NCBI GenBank assembly: GCA_020636745.1
Contig: JACJXH010000008.1
Location: 115,538-179,537 of the forward strand
Length of the DNA: 64,000 bases
Direction: 5' to 3'
Source: Lentimicrobiaceae bacterium
Lineage (GTDB): Bacteria; Bacteroidota; Bacteroidia; Bacteroidales; Lentimicrobiaceae
Position 1 is the stretch's first letter, and every line of letters begins with the position of its first letter. The notes beneath the pieces were generated by a model, which ran no database searches, was not told where the DNA came from, and saw nothing but the letters and a program-made list of their open reading frames with translations. Below, one piece after another: positions 27,079 through 35,819 of the stretch. Made by a program: the position numbers and the translations under genes.

Positions 27079-28248
27079 ATGAAAAAAACACTGTTTTTCA
27101 TCATAGCCCTTGCCGGAATTGTAGTCTTCAATTCCTGTAAGAAGGAGGGAAATGAACCGGTACTTGTAAAGTCAGGTAATCCGGTGATTCACTCCCCCGA
27201 AACTAATTCAACTTTTGTTCTTCTTGAAGCCCAAAAAGATGAAGTATTTACTGAATTCAACTGGGATGCTGCAGAATATAATATTTCTGCAGGCAGAAAC
27301 TGGAACCTGATTAATGAAGATAAATTGGGTGAGGTTACTTATACCATTCAACTGGATACGGAAGCCGATAATTTTAGCAGCCCGATTGCTTTAACAGCAA
27401 CAACTTCTACCAGTTTTTCACTAACAGTAGGGGAAATGAATGGCAAATTAATTGCTATGGGTCTTGCCACAGGGGAAGCGCATACTATGGTACTTCGTAT
27501 CATGGCTGACATGGCCATTGAGTCTCCTGCTGATAATGTGTATTCAGAAACTGTAAAGTTTACTGTTACTCCATTTGCTGCTGAAGTAAATTATCCTCCT
27601 ATTTATTTGCTTGGTGATGCTACTCAGCCAGGTTGGGACAATGCAAACGCTCTGCCTCTGCATGCTTTCAATACTACACAATTTGCCATTGTGGCTAATT
27701 TGGGTGGTGAAGGCAAATACCTGAAATTTATCCAAACTCTTGGTCAGTGGGCTCCGCAATGGGGTACTGATGGTGGAACCAGCGAAAGCGGACCACTGGT
27801 ATTCCGTGAAACTGAAGCCGAACCTGATCCAGCTGCAATTCCTGCACCTGCACTTGAAGGCGATTACAGGATTTTTGCTGACATAGCAAACCTAACCTAT
27901 ACCATTACAAAAGCTTCCGAAACACTTTACCTGCTTGGTGATGGCACTATCCCGGGCTGGGATAATGCAGCAGCATTGCCAATGACTAAAGTGTCTCCGG
28001 GCTTGTTCGAAATTACAACTACTCTATCAGGTGGTGCAACTTTCCTGAAGTTTATCGAAACACTGGGTCAGTGGGCTCCTCAGTATGGTACTGATGCAAA
28101 CGGAACTTCTGATTTAGGAAATCTGGTACTCAGACCAACCGAAAGTGAACCCGATCCTCCTGCAATTCCTGTTCCTGCTTCAGCAGGTACTTATAAAATT
28201 ACAGTTGACCTGGCAAAAATGAAATATACAGTAGTGCCTGTAAACTAA
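27079..28248 (+). CDS. SusE-like surface starch-binding lipoprotein
   Basis: Outer-membrane lipoprotein with lipobox FNSC. An N-terminal SusE-type domain spans about residues 30-170. It is followed by two tandem carbohydrate-binding modules: IYLLGDATQPGWDNA and LYLLGDGTIPGWDNA begin them (about 176 and 281). Each contains FI.TLGQWAP then YGTD or WGTD, and ends in a PEPDP-A-IP-PA-like stretch. The two copies are very similar, so they look like a recent duplication. It follows susD by 20 nt in the susC-susD-susE operon and ends at a terminator. SusE versus SusF naming is by length and context. Confidence 0.9.
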   Translation: MKKTLFFIIALAGIVVFNSCKKEGNEPVLVKSGNPVIHSPETNSTFVLLEAQKDEVFTEFNWDAAEYNISAGRNWNLINEDKLGEVTYTIQLDTEADNFSSPIALTATTSTSFSLTVGEMNGKLIAMGLATGEAHTMVLRIMADMAIESPADNVYSETVKFTVTPFAAEVNYPPIYLLGDATQPGWDNANALPLHAFNTTQFAIVANLGGEGKYLKFIQTLGQWAPQWGTDGGTSESGPLVFRETEAEPDPAAIPAPALEGDYRIFADIANLTYTITKASETLYLLGDGTIPGWDNAAALPMTKVSPGLFEITTTLSGGATFLKFIETLGQWAPQYGTDANGTSDLGNLVLRPTESEPDPPAIPVPASAGTYKITVDLAKMKYTVVPVN

Positions 28249-28267
28249 TATTTTTGCATATTGTCTA

Positions 28268-28300
28268 AAAACGGGCTGTCCGAAAGGATAGCCCGTTTTG
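28268..28300 (+). terminator. Terminator of the susCDE operon
   Basis: 14-bp stem AAAACGGGCTGTCC / GGATAGCCCGTTTT (28268-28281, 28286-28299) with one G-U pair and a GAAA loop, then T-rich sequence. Confidence 0.85.
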
Positions 28301-28304
28301 TTTA

Positions 28305-28337
28305 TTGCGACATGTAAGGCTGATTGTTGTACTTTTG
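28305..28337 (+). promoter_or_regulatory. Promoter of the RNA methyltransferase gene
   Basis: TTG (28305-28307), 22-nt spacer, TACTTTTG (28330-28337). It lies downstream of an earlier in-frame ATG at 28298, so the gene should start at 28355. Confidence 0.5.
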
Positions 28338-28354
28338 CCTCAAAATATTTTTTA

Positions 28355-29767
28355 ATGGGAAGAAAAGAAAAAGGAGCTCCGCTCATTCTTGAGCAGGTTG
28401 AAATTCTGGATGCCGGAGCCGAAGGTAAAGCCATTGCCAGACATAACGATATGGTGATTTTTGTTCCTTTCGTTGTGCCGGGAGATGTGTGCGATATTAG
28501 GATTGTAGCCCGTAAAAGGCGCTTTTTTGAAGGCAGAGCTGTTAAATTTCATCATTTTTCTGATAAACGTATTGAACCGGTATGCAGTCATTTTGGTATT
28601 TGCGGAGGATGCAGATGGCAGAGTATGGATTATCAGCAACAGCTCTTTTACAAGCAAAAGCAAGTGTCTGATAATTTTAGCCGTATCGGACATCTTGAAT
28701 ATCCTGAAATCAGGCCTATACTTGCTTCGCCGGTTACAGAGTTTTATCGGAATAAACTGGAATATACATTTTCTGACTTCAGATGGCTTACCGAAGAAGA
28801 GATGAATATGGCTCCGGAAGAGCGGGATATGGACGCACTGGGGTTTCATATCCCCGGAATGTTCGACAGGGTGATTGATATTGAGAAATGCTATTTGCAG
28901 CCCGAGCCTTCAAACCGGATTCGGCTGGAATTAAAAAAGTTTGCAAAACAGCAAGGCCTCTCATTCTTTAATGTAAGAACCTTTACCGGCGATCTCAGAA
29001 ATGTAATTATCCGAAATACCAATACAGGAGACCTGATGGTGATTATGGTTTTTGGTGTGGATGAGGCTGATAAAGTTAAACTGGTTATGAATTTTCTGGA
29101 GGAGAATTTTCTGATGATTACTTCTTTATATTATGTAATTAATCTGAAACAAAATGACTCCATCAGTGATCTTGAACCGGTTTTGTGGAAAGGAGAAGCC
29201 TTTATGACTGAGAAGATGGAAAATCTTCATTTCAGGATTGGGCCCCTGTCATTTTTTCAAACAAATTCACGCCAGGCTCTTGAACTCTACAGGGTTGCAC
29301 GCAGTTTTGCCAATCTTCAGGGAGGTGAACTGGTCTACGATTTGTATACCGGCACAGGTACTATTGCCAATTTTGTAGCTGATAAGGCTTCTAAAGTAAT
29401 TGGTATTGAATATGTTGAGCCTGCTGTTAAAGAAGCTGCCTTAAATTCCGAAATGAATAACATCACCAATACTGCATTTTATGCTGGTGATTTGGTAAAA
29501 GTACTTACTCCTGAATTTATTGAAGCCAATGGCAGGCCTGATGTGATTATTACTGATCCTCCCCGTGCCGGCATGCACGAAAAGGTGGTCCTGAGAATCA
29601 TGGAAGCCGCCCCGGCTAAAATTGTTTACGTGAGCTGCAACCCGGCTACTCAGGCACGCGATATCAGCCTGATGGCTGAAAAATATAAAATTACCGCTGT
29701 GCAGCCGGTTGATATGTTCCCACATACGCATCATGTGGAGAATGTTTGTTTGCTTGAGCTTAAATAA
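28355..29767 (+). CDS. 23S rRNA (uracil-5-)-methyltransferase, RlmD/RumA family
   Basis: SAM-dependent methyltransferase making 5-methyluridine in 23S rRNA. The start ATG 28355 lies after the promoter. A TRAM-like domain is at the N-terminus (about residues 10-65). The 4Fe-4S motif is CSHFGICGGCRWQ, with a further Cys in IEKCYLQP. The SAM motif is DLYTGTGTIANF. The catalytic Cys is in YVSCNPATQARD, and DPPRAGMH is conserved. 470 residues fits RlmD-like enzymes of Bacteroidetes. Whether the target is U1939, U747 or both cannot be read off. Confidence 0.9.
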   Translation: MGRKEKGAPLILEQVEILDAGAEGKAIARHNDMVIFVPFVVPGDVCDIRIVARKRRFFEGRAVKFHHFSDKRIEPVCSHFGICGGCRWQSMDYQQQLFYKQKQVSDNFSRIGHLEYPEIRPILASPVTEFYRNKLEYTFSDFRWLTEEEMNMAPEERDMDALGFHIPGMFDRVIDIEKCYLQPEPSNRIRLELKKFAKQQGLSFFNVRTFTGDLRNVIIRNTNTGDLMVIMVFGVDEADKVKLVMNFLEENFLMITSLYYVINLKQNDSISDLEPVLWKGEAFMTEKMENLHFRIGPLSFFQTNSRQALELYRVARSFANLQGGELVYDLYTGTGTIANFVADKASKVIGIEYVEPAVKEAALNSEMNNITNTAFYAGDLVKVLTPEFIEANGRPDVIITDPPRAGMHEKVVLRIMEAAPAKIVYVSCNPATQARDISLMAEKYKITAVQPVDMFPHTHHVENVCLLELK

Positions 29768-29779
29768 TCTGGAAATAAT

Positions 29780-29819
29780 AAATGCCAGCGCTTGTTATCT
29801 GACGCTGGCATTTGTTTTT
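29780..29819. terminator. Terminator between the methyltransferase and aroK
   Basis: 11-bp stem AAATGCCAGCG / CGCTGGCATTT (29780-29790, 29803-29813) with a 12-nt loop and a T-tail on the plus strand. Confidence 0.8.
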
Positions 29820-29885
29820 TAGTTTAACGGGATAGCTCCGGAGTATAGCCGGGAATTTGGTTCCACGGTATAGTGGTTCTTTTTT

Positions 29886-30398
29886 TTACAAATGTTCTCT
29901 TACTTGTTTGAGCAAATCATTTATATCAAGGCTTTCTCCTTTTTGTGTCAGGTGCGACGAACTGTAAAATGGTTCTCTTTTCTCAAGATGATTTTTGATA
30001 AATCCCGGTAATTCATGCTCTGGTTTACCTTGAATCAACGGCCGTTGCTTTTTGGCGTTCATCAGCCTTTTTGCTAAAGATTCCGGTTGCATTTTCAGGT
30101 AAACTGTAACTCCTGAACGATTCATTAAAGCCATGTTGTCATAATAGCAGGGAGTTCCCCCTCCGGTTGAGATAACAATATTTTTTCTGGAGGTAAGCGA
30201 CACAAGTATAGAATGTTCAAGAAGCCGGAAAGCATCTTCACCATCTTCGGCAAATATTCTTTGTATCTCTTTTCCGGTCATTTTTTCAATTTCTTCGTCC
30301 AAATCAATGAAGAGATACCCCATTAACTTTGAAAGTTTTTTCCCTGTGGTAGATTTTCCACTACCCATATATCCTATCAGAAAAACCGGTTTGCCCAT
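29886..30398 (-). CDS. aroK: Shikimate kinase
   Basis: Phosphorylates shikimate at the 3-hydroxyl in aromatic amino acid synthesis. The Walker A motif is GYMGSGKSTTG at residues 9-19. Shikimate-binding residues sit in FIDLDEEIEKMTG and STGGGTP, and the lid is in KKQRPLIQG. 170 residues is standard for the single-domain enzyme. It stands alone with an upstream -7 box (30415-30422). Confidence 0.96.
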   Translation of the reverse strand: MGKPVFLIGYMGSGKSTTGKKLSKLMGYLFIDLDEEIEKMTGKEIQRIFAEDGEDAFRLLEHSILVSLTSRKNIVISTGGGTPCYYDNMALMNRSGVTVYLKMQPESLAKRLMNAKKQRPLIQGKPEHELPGFIKNHLEKREPFYSSSHLTQKGESLDINDLLKQVREHL

Positions 30399-30414
30399 TT
30401 TGCTTAATTTTTAA

Positions 30415-30422
30415 CAAAGATA
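30415..30422 (-). promoter_or_regulatory. -7 box for aroK
   Basis: Minus-strand TATCTTTG, an exact TANNTTTG match 17 nt upstream of the aroK ATG. Confidence 0.45.
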
Positions 30423-30544
30423 GGAAGATGAGGTAATAAGAAACTTGTGTATGCCTGATTGCTGAACACTTTTTTGAAAGATGCCATTGATGCAGAAAAT
30501 ATATCCCGGAGCTAACCGGCATAAATGTGCGTAATCAAATGCCA

Positions 30545-30577
30545 TTGCTCAAAAATAATACGTTTTCTGTATCTTTG
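30545..30577 (+). promoter_or_regulatory. Promoter of recQ
   Basis: TTG (30545-30547), 22-nt spacer, TATCTTTG (30570-30577), giving a leader of about 80 nt to the recQ ATG at 30666. Confidence 0.5.
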
Positions 30578-30665
30578 GTTGTCGGCAGCTATATGAAATC
30601 ACTTTGTATACAGTCCGGCTTTTATTCCAGCAACTATTAAATTCAGATTCATCTCAGGCTACAGC

Positions 30666-32579
30666 ATGTCAGGACAAACAATGCATCAGGTATTGTCAAA
30701 GTATTGGGGCTATTCAACATTCAGGCCTGTTCAGGAAGATATTATTTCATCCGTATTGGCCGGGAAAGATACGCTTGCACTTTTACCTACCGGAGGTGGC
30801 AAGTCTATATGTTTTCAGGTGCCGGGATTAATGTTGGAAGGATTGACTTTGGTTGTAACACCGCTCATTGCTCTGATGAAGGATCAGGTTGAGAATCTGC
30901 GAAAGCGGGGGATTGCTGCTGAAGCGATTTTTTCAGGAATGAGTGCACGGGAAACAGATTTGGCTTTTAATCATGTATTGCATGGGTCAGCCCGTTTCCT
31001 TTACCTTTCGCCTGAAAGATTGGTTACTGAAAAGTTCCTTTCAATGTTACCCTCAATGAATGTGAGCCTGATTGCGGTAGACGAAGCTCATTGTATTTCG
31101 CAATGGGGATATGATTTCAGGCCTCCTTACCTGAGAATTGCAGAAATCAGGGCTTACTTGCCCGGCATACCGGTGCTGGCCCTTACAGCTACAGCTACGC
31201 GCAAAGTTGTCGCTGATATTCAGAACAAACTCAGGTTCGGGCAGCCTAATGTTTTTGAGCGCAGTTTCGAACGGAAGAACCTGGCATATGTGGTTTTTAA
31301 TGAAGAGAACAAGCATGAGCGTTTGTTACGGATTGTAAGAAATGTTGCCGGAACAGGTATCGTTTATGTGCGAAACCGGCGTAAAACCCGCGAAATTGCT
31401 GAGTTTTTGATACGTAACAAAATCAGTGCTGATTATTATCATGCAGGGTTAACCTCTAAAGAGAGGGATTATAAGCAGACCAGCTGGAAAAACGGGAGTA
31501 GCCGCATTATGGTTTCAACCAATGCTTTTGGTATGGGAATTGATAAACCTGATGTGCGTTTTGTCGTGCATCTCGATTTGCCCGAAAGCATTGAAGCATA
31601 TTTTCAGGAAGCCGGGCGGGCCGGAAGAGATGAAAAAAAGGCCTATGCAGTGCTTTTGTATGAAAAGGCCGATATTCTCGATGCCAGGCATAATCTATTG
31701 CTTGCATTCCCTGAACCAGATCAAATCAGGCAGGTTTACCAGGCCCTTGGTAATTATTATCAACTTGCTCCGGGCACAGGCCGGGATGTTTCCTTTGATT
31801 TTGAAATTTCAGCATTTTGCAACCAATATAACCTGAAACCCTATACGGTTTTTAATGCGCTTAAGTTTATTGAACGAGAGGGTATGATTTCATTGAATGA
31901 GGCGGCTGAGTCGCAGTCACGGATAATTTTCACAGCCAGAAAGGATGATTTATACCGGTTTCAGGTTGAAAATGCACGATTTGACCCTTTAATAAAAATG
32001 ATTTTGCGTTCATATGGAGGCGTTTTTACCGAACCTGTTGCCATTCATGAAGCAGAGCTTGGCCGTCGGCTTAATACAACCACGGAGGAAATCATCAAGG
32101 CTTTGCACTATCTGAATGCCCGTGAGGTTATATTGTATATGCCTCAGCGCGATAAACCGCAATTAACGTTCACCAGTGAACTGATAAGGGCGACCGACCT
32201 GAGGATTTCGCCTGAAAATTATCTTCATCGCAAAGAGGATGCCATTCAGAGGCTTGAGGCAATCATTGATTATGCTGTTGCTGATCATCAATGCCGGAGT
32301 GTTACTCTTATTTCCTATTTCGGGCAATCCGATGCCGGTAGCTGCGGTATTTGTGATGTCTGCCTTCAGCGCAACAAGGCCGGGCTGAGCGAGTCTGACT
32401 TTGAACGTATTGTTGCATTGATCAAACCCGCTTTAGAGTTGCGATATTTGTCAATGAAAGAGATGACAGATATTTGCCACCAGATAAGCGATGATAAAGT
32501 TATAAAAGCCGTTACCTGGCTGGTAGATAATAATAAAATTGATTACCTCGAAGATGGAACATTCAGGTGGGCTGAATAA
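30666..32579 (+). CDS. recQ: ATP-dependent DNA helicase RecQ
   Basis: 3'-5' DNA helicase in recombination and repair. Superfamily 2 motifs are visible: RPVQEDII (motif 0), LPTGGGKS (I), VDEAHCISQWG (II, aromatic-rich loop), LALTATAT (III), and motif VI in EAGRAGRD. The RecQ-C region has a zinc-binding cysteine set in HQCRS and CGICDVC. There is no HRDC domain, so at 637 residues it is one of the shorter RecQ forms common in Bacteroidetes. The mpg gene starts 1 nt after the stop, so the two repair genes form an operon. Confidence 0.95.
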   Translation: MSGQTMHQVLSKYWGYSTFRPVQEDIISSVLAGKDTLALLPTGGGKSICFQVPGLMLEGLTLVVTPLIALMKDQVENLRKRGIAAEAIFSGMSARETDLAFNHVLHGSARFLYLSPERLVTEKFLSMLPSMNVSLIAVDEAHCISQWGYDFRPPYLRIAEIRAYLPGIPVLALTATATRKVVADIQNKLRFGQPNVFERSFERKNLAYVVFNEENKHERLLRIVRNVAGTGIVYVRNRRKTREIAEFLIRNKISADYYHAGLTSKERDYKQTSWKNGSSRIMVSTNAFGMGIDKPDVRFVVHLDLPESIEAYFQEAGRAGRDEKKAYAVLLYEKADILDARHNLLLAFPEPDQIRQVYQALGNYYQLAPGTGRDVSFDFEISAFCNQYNLKPYTVFNALKFIEREGMISLNEAAESQSRIIFTARKDDLYRFQVENARFDPLIKMILRSYGGVFTEPVAIHEAELGRRLNTTTEEIIKALHYLNAREVILYMPQRDKPQLTFTSELIRATDLRISPENYLHRKEDAIQRLEAIIDYAVADHQCRSVTLISYFGQSDAGSCGICDVCLQRNKAGLSESDFERIVALIKPALELRYLSMKEMTDICHQISDDKVIKAVTWLVDNNKIDYLEDGTFRWAE

Positions 32580-32580
32580 T

Positions 32581-33222
32581 ATGAAGCCTCTGTGGCTAAA
32601 ACCTGCCCGCGCTTTTTTTGCAGAAGAAGATGTGGTGTTGATTGCCCGCCGGATGCTTGGCATGAAACTGGTGAGCAAAATTGGTGGTAAACTCACTTCC
32701 GGGATCATTACAGAGACAGAGGCTTATGCAGGTATTACTGACAGGGCATCGCATGCTTTCGGTGGGAAGCGAACGCCCCGGACAGAGGTGATGTATGGCA
32801 TGGAAGGAATCGCCTATATCTATTTGTGTTATGGAATTCATGCCTTGTTTAATGTCGTAACAAATCATACAGATATTCCGCATGCAGTGCTGGTGAGAGG
32901 GATTTTTCCATGCGATGGGATAAATGTGATGGAGGAAAGAATAAAACGCGCCATAATAAAGCCCCTGAAGGAAGGAAATGGGCCGGGAAGGGTTACCAGA
33001 CTTTTGGGCATTGATTGTGCGTTGAATGGCGTTGATTTGATTGAAAACGATATTTTATGGCTGGAGACCTGCGGAATGGAATTTGAGGAGAGCGATATTT
33101 TCGTATCGCATCGGATTGGAGTTGGCTATGCGGGGGCTGATGCCTTGTTGCCCTACCGTTTTATCGTGAATGGAATAACGGCGATGGACAGAATAAAAAA
33201 ACAGGCCGGCATTGAAAAATGA
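32581..33222 (+). CDS. mpg: DNA-3-methyladenine glycosylase (AAG/MPG family)
   Basis: Monofunctional base-excision glycosylase that removes alkylated and deaminated purines. The start was set at ATG 32581 directly after recQ; an earlier in-frame ATG would lie inside recQ. Family motifs are ITETEAYAG (with the catalytic Glu), DRASHAFGGKRTPR, MYGMEGIAYIYLCYG and HAVLVRG. 213 residues is normal. It is translationally coupled to recQ and ends inside its own terminator. Confidence 0.95.
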   Translation: MKPLWLKPARAFFAEEDVVLIARRMLGMKLVSKIGGKLTSGIITETEAYAGITDRASHAFGGKRTPRTEVMYGMEGIAYIYLCYGIHALFNVVTNHTDIPHAVLVRGIFPCDGINVMEERIKRAIIKPLKEGNGPGRVTRLLGIDCALNGVDLIENDILWLETCGMEFEESDIFVSHRIGVGYAGADALLPYRFIVNGITAMDRIKKQAGIEK

Positions 33223-33232
33223 CGGCCTGTTT
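33199..33232. terminator. Terminator overlapping the end of mpg, shared with the HU gene
   Basis: 10-bp stem AAACAGGCCG / CGGCCTGTTT (33199-33208, 33223-33232). The mpg stop codon lies in the 14-nt loop. The minus strand serves the convergent HU gene. Confidence 0.75.
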
Positions 33233-33250
33233 ATAAAAATCCTTAATGAC

Positions 33251-33523
33251 TTACTTCACATTCTTTGAAAGTTCTGTTCCGGGTTTAAATTTTACAACTT
33301 TTTTAGCTGCAATCTTGATTTCTTTTCCCGTCTGAGGGTTTCTTCCTTTGCGGGCAGCACGTTTTGATACTGAAAAAGAGCCAAATCCTACCAGTGCTAC
33401 ACGATCGCCTTTTTTAAGGCTTTTTGATGTTGCTGATACAAATGCGTCCAATGCTTTTTTTGAGTCGGCTTTAGTCAGTCCTGATTCTGCTGCAATGGCA
33501 ACGATCAATTCCTGTTTGTTCAT
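33251..33523 (-). CDS. HU-family DNA-binding protein
   Basis: Small histone-like nucleoid protein that bends DNA. The start ATG at 33523 gives MNKQELIVAIAAESGL, the usual start; the frame upstream crosses the promoter. The signature GFGSFSVSKRAARKGRNPQTG contains the DNA-binding arm, with the proline in RNPQTG. 90 residues is standard. It has a very good promoter and shares a terminator with mpg. Homodimer or heterodimer use is unknown. Confidence 0.95.
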   Translation of the reverse strand: MNKQELIVAIAAESGLTKADSKKALDAFVSATSKSLKKGDRVALVGFGSFSVSKRAARKGRNPQTGKEIKIAAKKVVKFKPGTELSKNVK

Positions 33524-33565
33524 TTTTTCCTGATTTAAATTAATACTATGTTGGATAACCTTACG

Positions 33566-33595
33566 CAAATATAAGCTATTTGCTTGTAAAATCAA
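33566..33595 (-). promoter_or_regulatory. Strong promoter of the HU gene
   Basis: Minus strand: TTG (33593-33595), 19-nt spacer, TATATTTG (33566-33573). One of the best matches to the Bacteroidetes promoter pattern in the window. Confidence 0.7.
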
Positions 33596-33708
33596 GCGTT
33601 ATAGAAGGAATCTGCGAAAAAAGTTAATAAAACCGGTGGTTTGTTAATAACTTCGGTCTCAAATAGTAGTGTTTAAGCCAATTTTAGCAGGTTGGATTTG
33701 ATGCCTTT

Positions 33709-34662
33709 TTACAAAAACCTTAATTCAGTGGATTTTAGGCCATTAATAAATTCTGTTGAATTCATACTTTTTTTTCCGGCAGGCTGAACGATTTTCAGAT
33801 CTATGTATCCGTCAAGACATGCTACTGAAATTTTTGTATGGTCAGAAATGATAACATGGCCCGGTTCTGCTATGTCTTGTTTTTCTGAAAGCGATGACCT
33901 GAGGATTTTTATCTCATTCTCGGCTTTTTCAGTTTTAAGTATAGCCCATGCGCCCGGGTAGGGACTAAGCCCGCGAATTTGATTATGAACATCCAGCCTG
34001 GGTCTGTTCCATGTGATTCTGGTGTGCTCTCTGAATAGTCTGGGCGCTGATTTTATTTTGCTGTCAACTACAGGCTGATCCTGCGGCTGACAATGTCCGG
34101 AAGCTATAGATTCAATGGTTTCAATAACTAATTCGGCTCCGGTCTTCATGAGTCTGTCGTGAAGTTCGCCGGCTGTTTCGTCAGGCTCAATGGGCAATGC
34201 CCTGTTTAAGATAATTTTGCCTGTATCAATGCCGGAATTGAGAAAAAAAGTAGTTACTCCTGTGATGTCTTCTCCATTCATCACCGCATGGTTAATTGGC
34301 GCAGCACCACGGTATTGGGGCAGGAGTGAGGCATGCAGATTAAAAGTGCCCAGCGCAGGCATGGCCCAGACCTCCTCGGGTAGTTTTCTGAAAGCGACAA
34401 CAATAAATAAATTGGCTCCGAACCGGCTGAGTTGATGAAGAAATTCAGGGTCTTTAAGGTTGGCAGGTTGCAGTACTGGAATTCCCTGCTTAACGGCAAA
34501 GGATTTAACAGCTGATTCCCTTACTTTAAGCCCTCTTCCTGCCGGTTTGTCGGGGACTGTAACAACTGCTGCAATATCATATTTATGCGCTGTAATCATT
34601 TGCAGGGTTTCTACTGCAAATTCAGGAGTTCCCATAAATACAATACGAATATTTTTTTTCAT
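33709..34662 (-). CDS. fmt: Methionyl-tRNA formyltransferase
   Basis: Formylates initiator Met-tRNA with 10-formyl-THF. The start ATG at 34662 (MKKNIRIVFMGTPEF) was preferred to one 8 codons upstream. Folate/catalytic motifs are FNLHASLLPQYRGAAPINHAVMNGE (given in parts) and GVTTFFLNSGIDTG. The C-terminal tRNA-binding domain starts near residue 205 with RITWNRP. About 317 residues is the family length. It is downstream of the TPR gene on the same strand but separated by a terminator. Confidence 0.96.
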   Translation of the reverse strand: MKKNIRIVFMGTPEFAVETLQMITAHKYDIAAVVTVPDKPAGRGLKVRESAVKSFAVKQGIPVLQPANLKDPEFLHQLSRFGANLFIVVAFRKLPEEVWAMPALGTFNLHASLLPQYRGAAPINHAVMNGEDITGVTTFFLNSGIDTGKIILNRALPIEPDETAGELHDRLMKTGAELVIETIESIASGHCQPQDQPVVDSKIKSAPRLFREHTRITWNRPRLDVHNQIRGLSPYPGAWAILKTEKAENEIKILRSSLSEKQDIAEPGHVIISDHTKISVACLDGYIDLKIVQPAGKKSMNSTEFINGLKSTELRFL

Positions 34663-34717
34663 CTGATTTGTTTGTTGTTGAACCAAATATTTGCAAAATC
34701 TGCTTCACTCAAACAAA

Positions 34718-34742
34718 AAACACCCGGGTTTGCCGGGTGTTT
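34718..34742 (-). terminator. Terminator of the TPR protein gene
   Basis: 10-bp stem AAACACCCGG / CCGGGTGTTT (34718-34727, 34733-34742). On the minus strand it is followed by a T-run. Confidence 0.85.
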
Positions 34743-34762
34743 CCGTATATGAACCAATGGTT

Positions 34763-35443
34763 TTAAATACCTTTTAAACGGGTAACATATTTTTCAACGT
34801 CGCGTGCTTCGTTGCTGCGGGGGTATTCGGTGCGGATGCGTTCATATGCTTTGAGTGCATCTTCTTTTTTACCGGCGTCTTCAAAAGCCCAGGCTGCTTT
34901 CTGAAGAAAAACAGGGCTTGTGAAATCGTTCTTTGACAAATCTGCAGCCTTCAGGTAGTATCCGGCAGCATCAGCTGTCTTTCCTAATTCCATGTAAGCA
35001 TCACCTATGGCGCCTTTGGCCATTGGAGCAACTAAAACATCCTTAATGCTGAATTTTTCCAGATGGTCAATTGCTTCCTGATATTTTCCTTCGTTCAGTA
35101 AAATGATTCCACTGTAATAATGTGCCAGTTTTGCTGATTTGGTCATCCCGTAATCATCAATAATCTGGAGGAATCCCGGATACATTCCATCACCGTTTAA
35201 TGCAAGTTTCAATGAGTCTTGCTCAAAGTATTTCTCAGCCATAAACATTTGAGACTGAGCTTCTTTTTCTTTGGGGATAAGGTAAAATCTTTGAAATGCA
35301 AAGTAGGCAAGTACCAAGATTGCGATTGAACCCAATATGATGGTAAGGAGTTTCTGATTTTTTTCGATAAAAACTTCAGTTTTACTGAGAGCCTCCTCTA
35401 CAGCCATGATTTTTTCTTCAGTGTTGTCTGTCTTCTTTGCCAT
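34763..35443 (-). CDS. Membrane-anchored tetratricopeptide-repeat protein
   Basis: 226-residue protein with a short cytoplasmic N-terminus, one membrane segment (about residues 34-55, LLTIILGSIAILVLAYFAF in that stretch) and a periplasmic TPR region. Helix pairs can be seen in LAHYYSGIILLNEGKYQEAI, MAKGAIGDAYMELGKTADAA and LQKAAWAFEDAGKKEDALKA. The layout is like YfgM of E. coli, a SecYEG-associated protein, but the identity is not assured. A very good promoter lies upstream. Confidence 0.85.
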   Translation of the reverse strand: MAKKTDNTEEKIMAVEEALSKTEVFIEKNQKLLTIILGSIAILVLAYFAFQRFYLIPKEKEAQSQMFMAEKYFEQDSLKLALNGDGMYPGFLQIIDDYGMTKSAKLAHYYSGIILLNEGKYQEAIDHLEKFSIKDVLVAPMAKGAIGDAYMELGKTADAAGYYLKAADLSKNDFTSPVFLQKAAWAFEDAGKKEDALKAYERIRTEYPRSNEARDVEKYVTRLKGI

Positions 35444-35463
35444 TGCTTATTTAATTTGTGGCG

Positions 35464-35494
35464 CAAAAGTACTGTTTTTTTTTGATTTCACAAA
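35464..35494 (-). promoter_or_regulatory. Promoter of the TPR protein gene
   Basis: Minus strand: TTTG (35491-35494), 19-nt spacer, TACTTTTG (35464-35471), an exact match to both Bacteroidetes boxes. Confidence 0.7.
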
Positions 35495-35750
35495 TGGTCA
35501 ATTAATTCATTTTATGATTATCAAATATTGATTTCATGTTTTTTTTATCATGCATCGAATCGGTTGAATAGTTTTGTCAGGCTTCGTGTTTTTTATGGCT
35601 GATTTTTTTCTGATTTTCCTTTTGTTCAATCTCGTTTTTTATGCTGTTCGATGAATTTTATCATGTGCTTTTGATGGGTAAGGCGATTTTCGGGCCATGA
35701 CATAAAACCGTTTTTTTTGCCATCAATTTGCGAAAAGCAGTTTTAACTTA
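35495..35750. other. AT-rich gap upstream of bTHX
   Basis: No gene, hairpin or RNA that I can support. The sequence is T-rich with several runs of T. Confidence 0.3.
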
Positions 35751-35780
35751 TTGGATTTTACGTATTTTTTAATATCTTTA
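35751..35780 (+). promoter_or_regulatory. Promoter of the bTHX gene
   Basis: TTG (35751-35753), 19-nt spacer, TATCTTTA (35773-35780), seven of eight -7 positions. Confidence 0.5.
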
Positions 35781-35819
35781 CAACTCATTGATTCATAATT
35801 TGTACTAATAAAAAATGTT

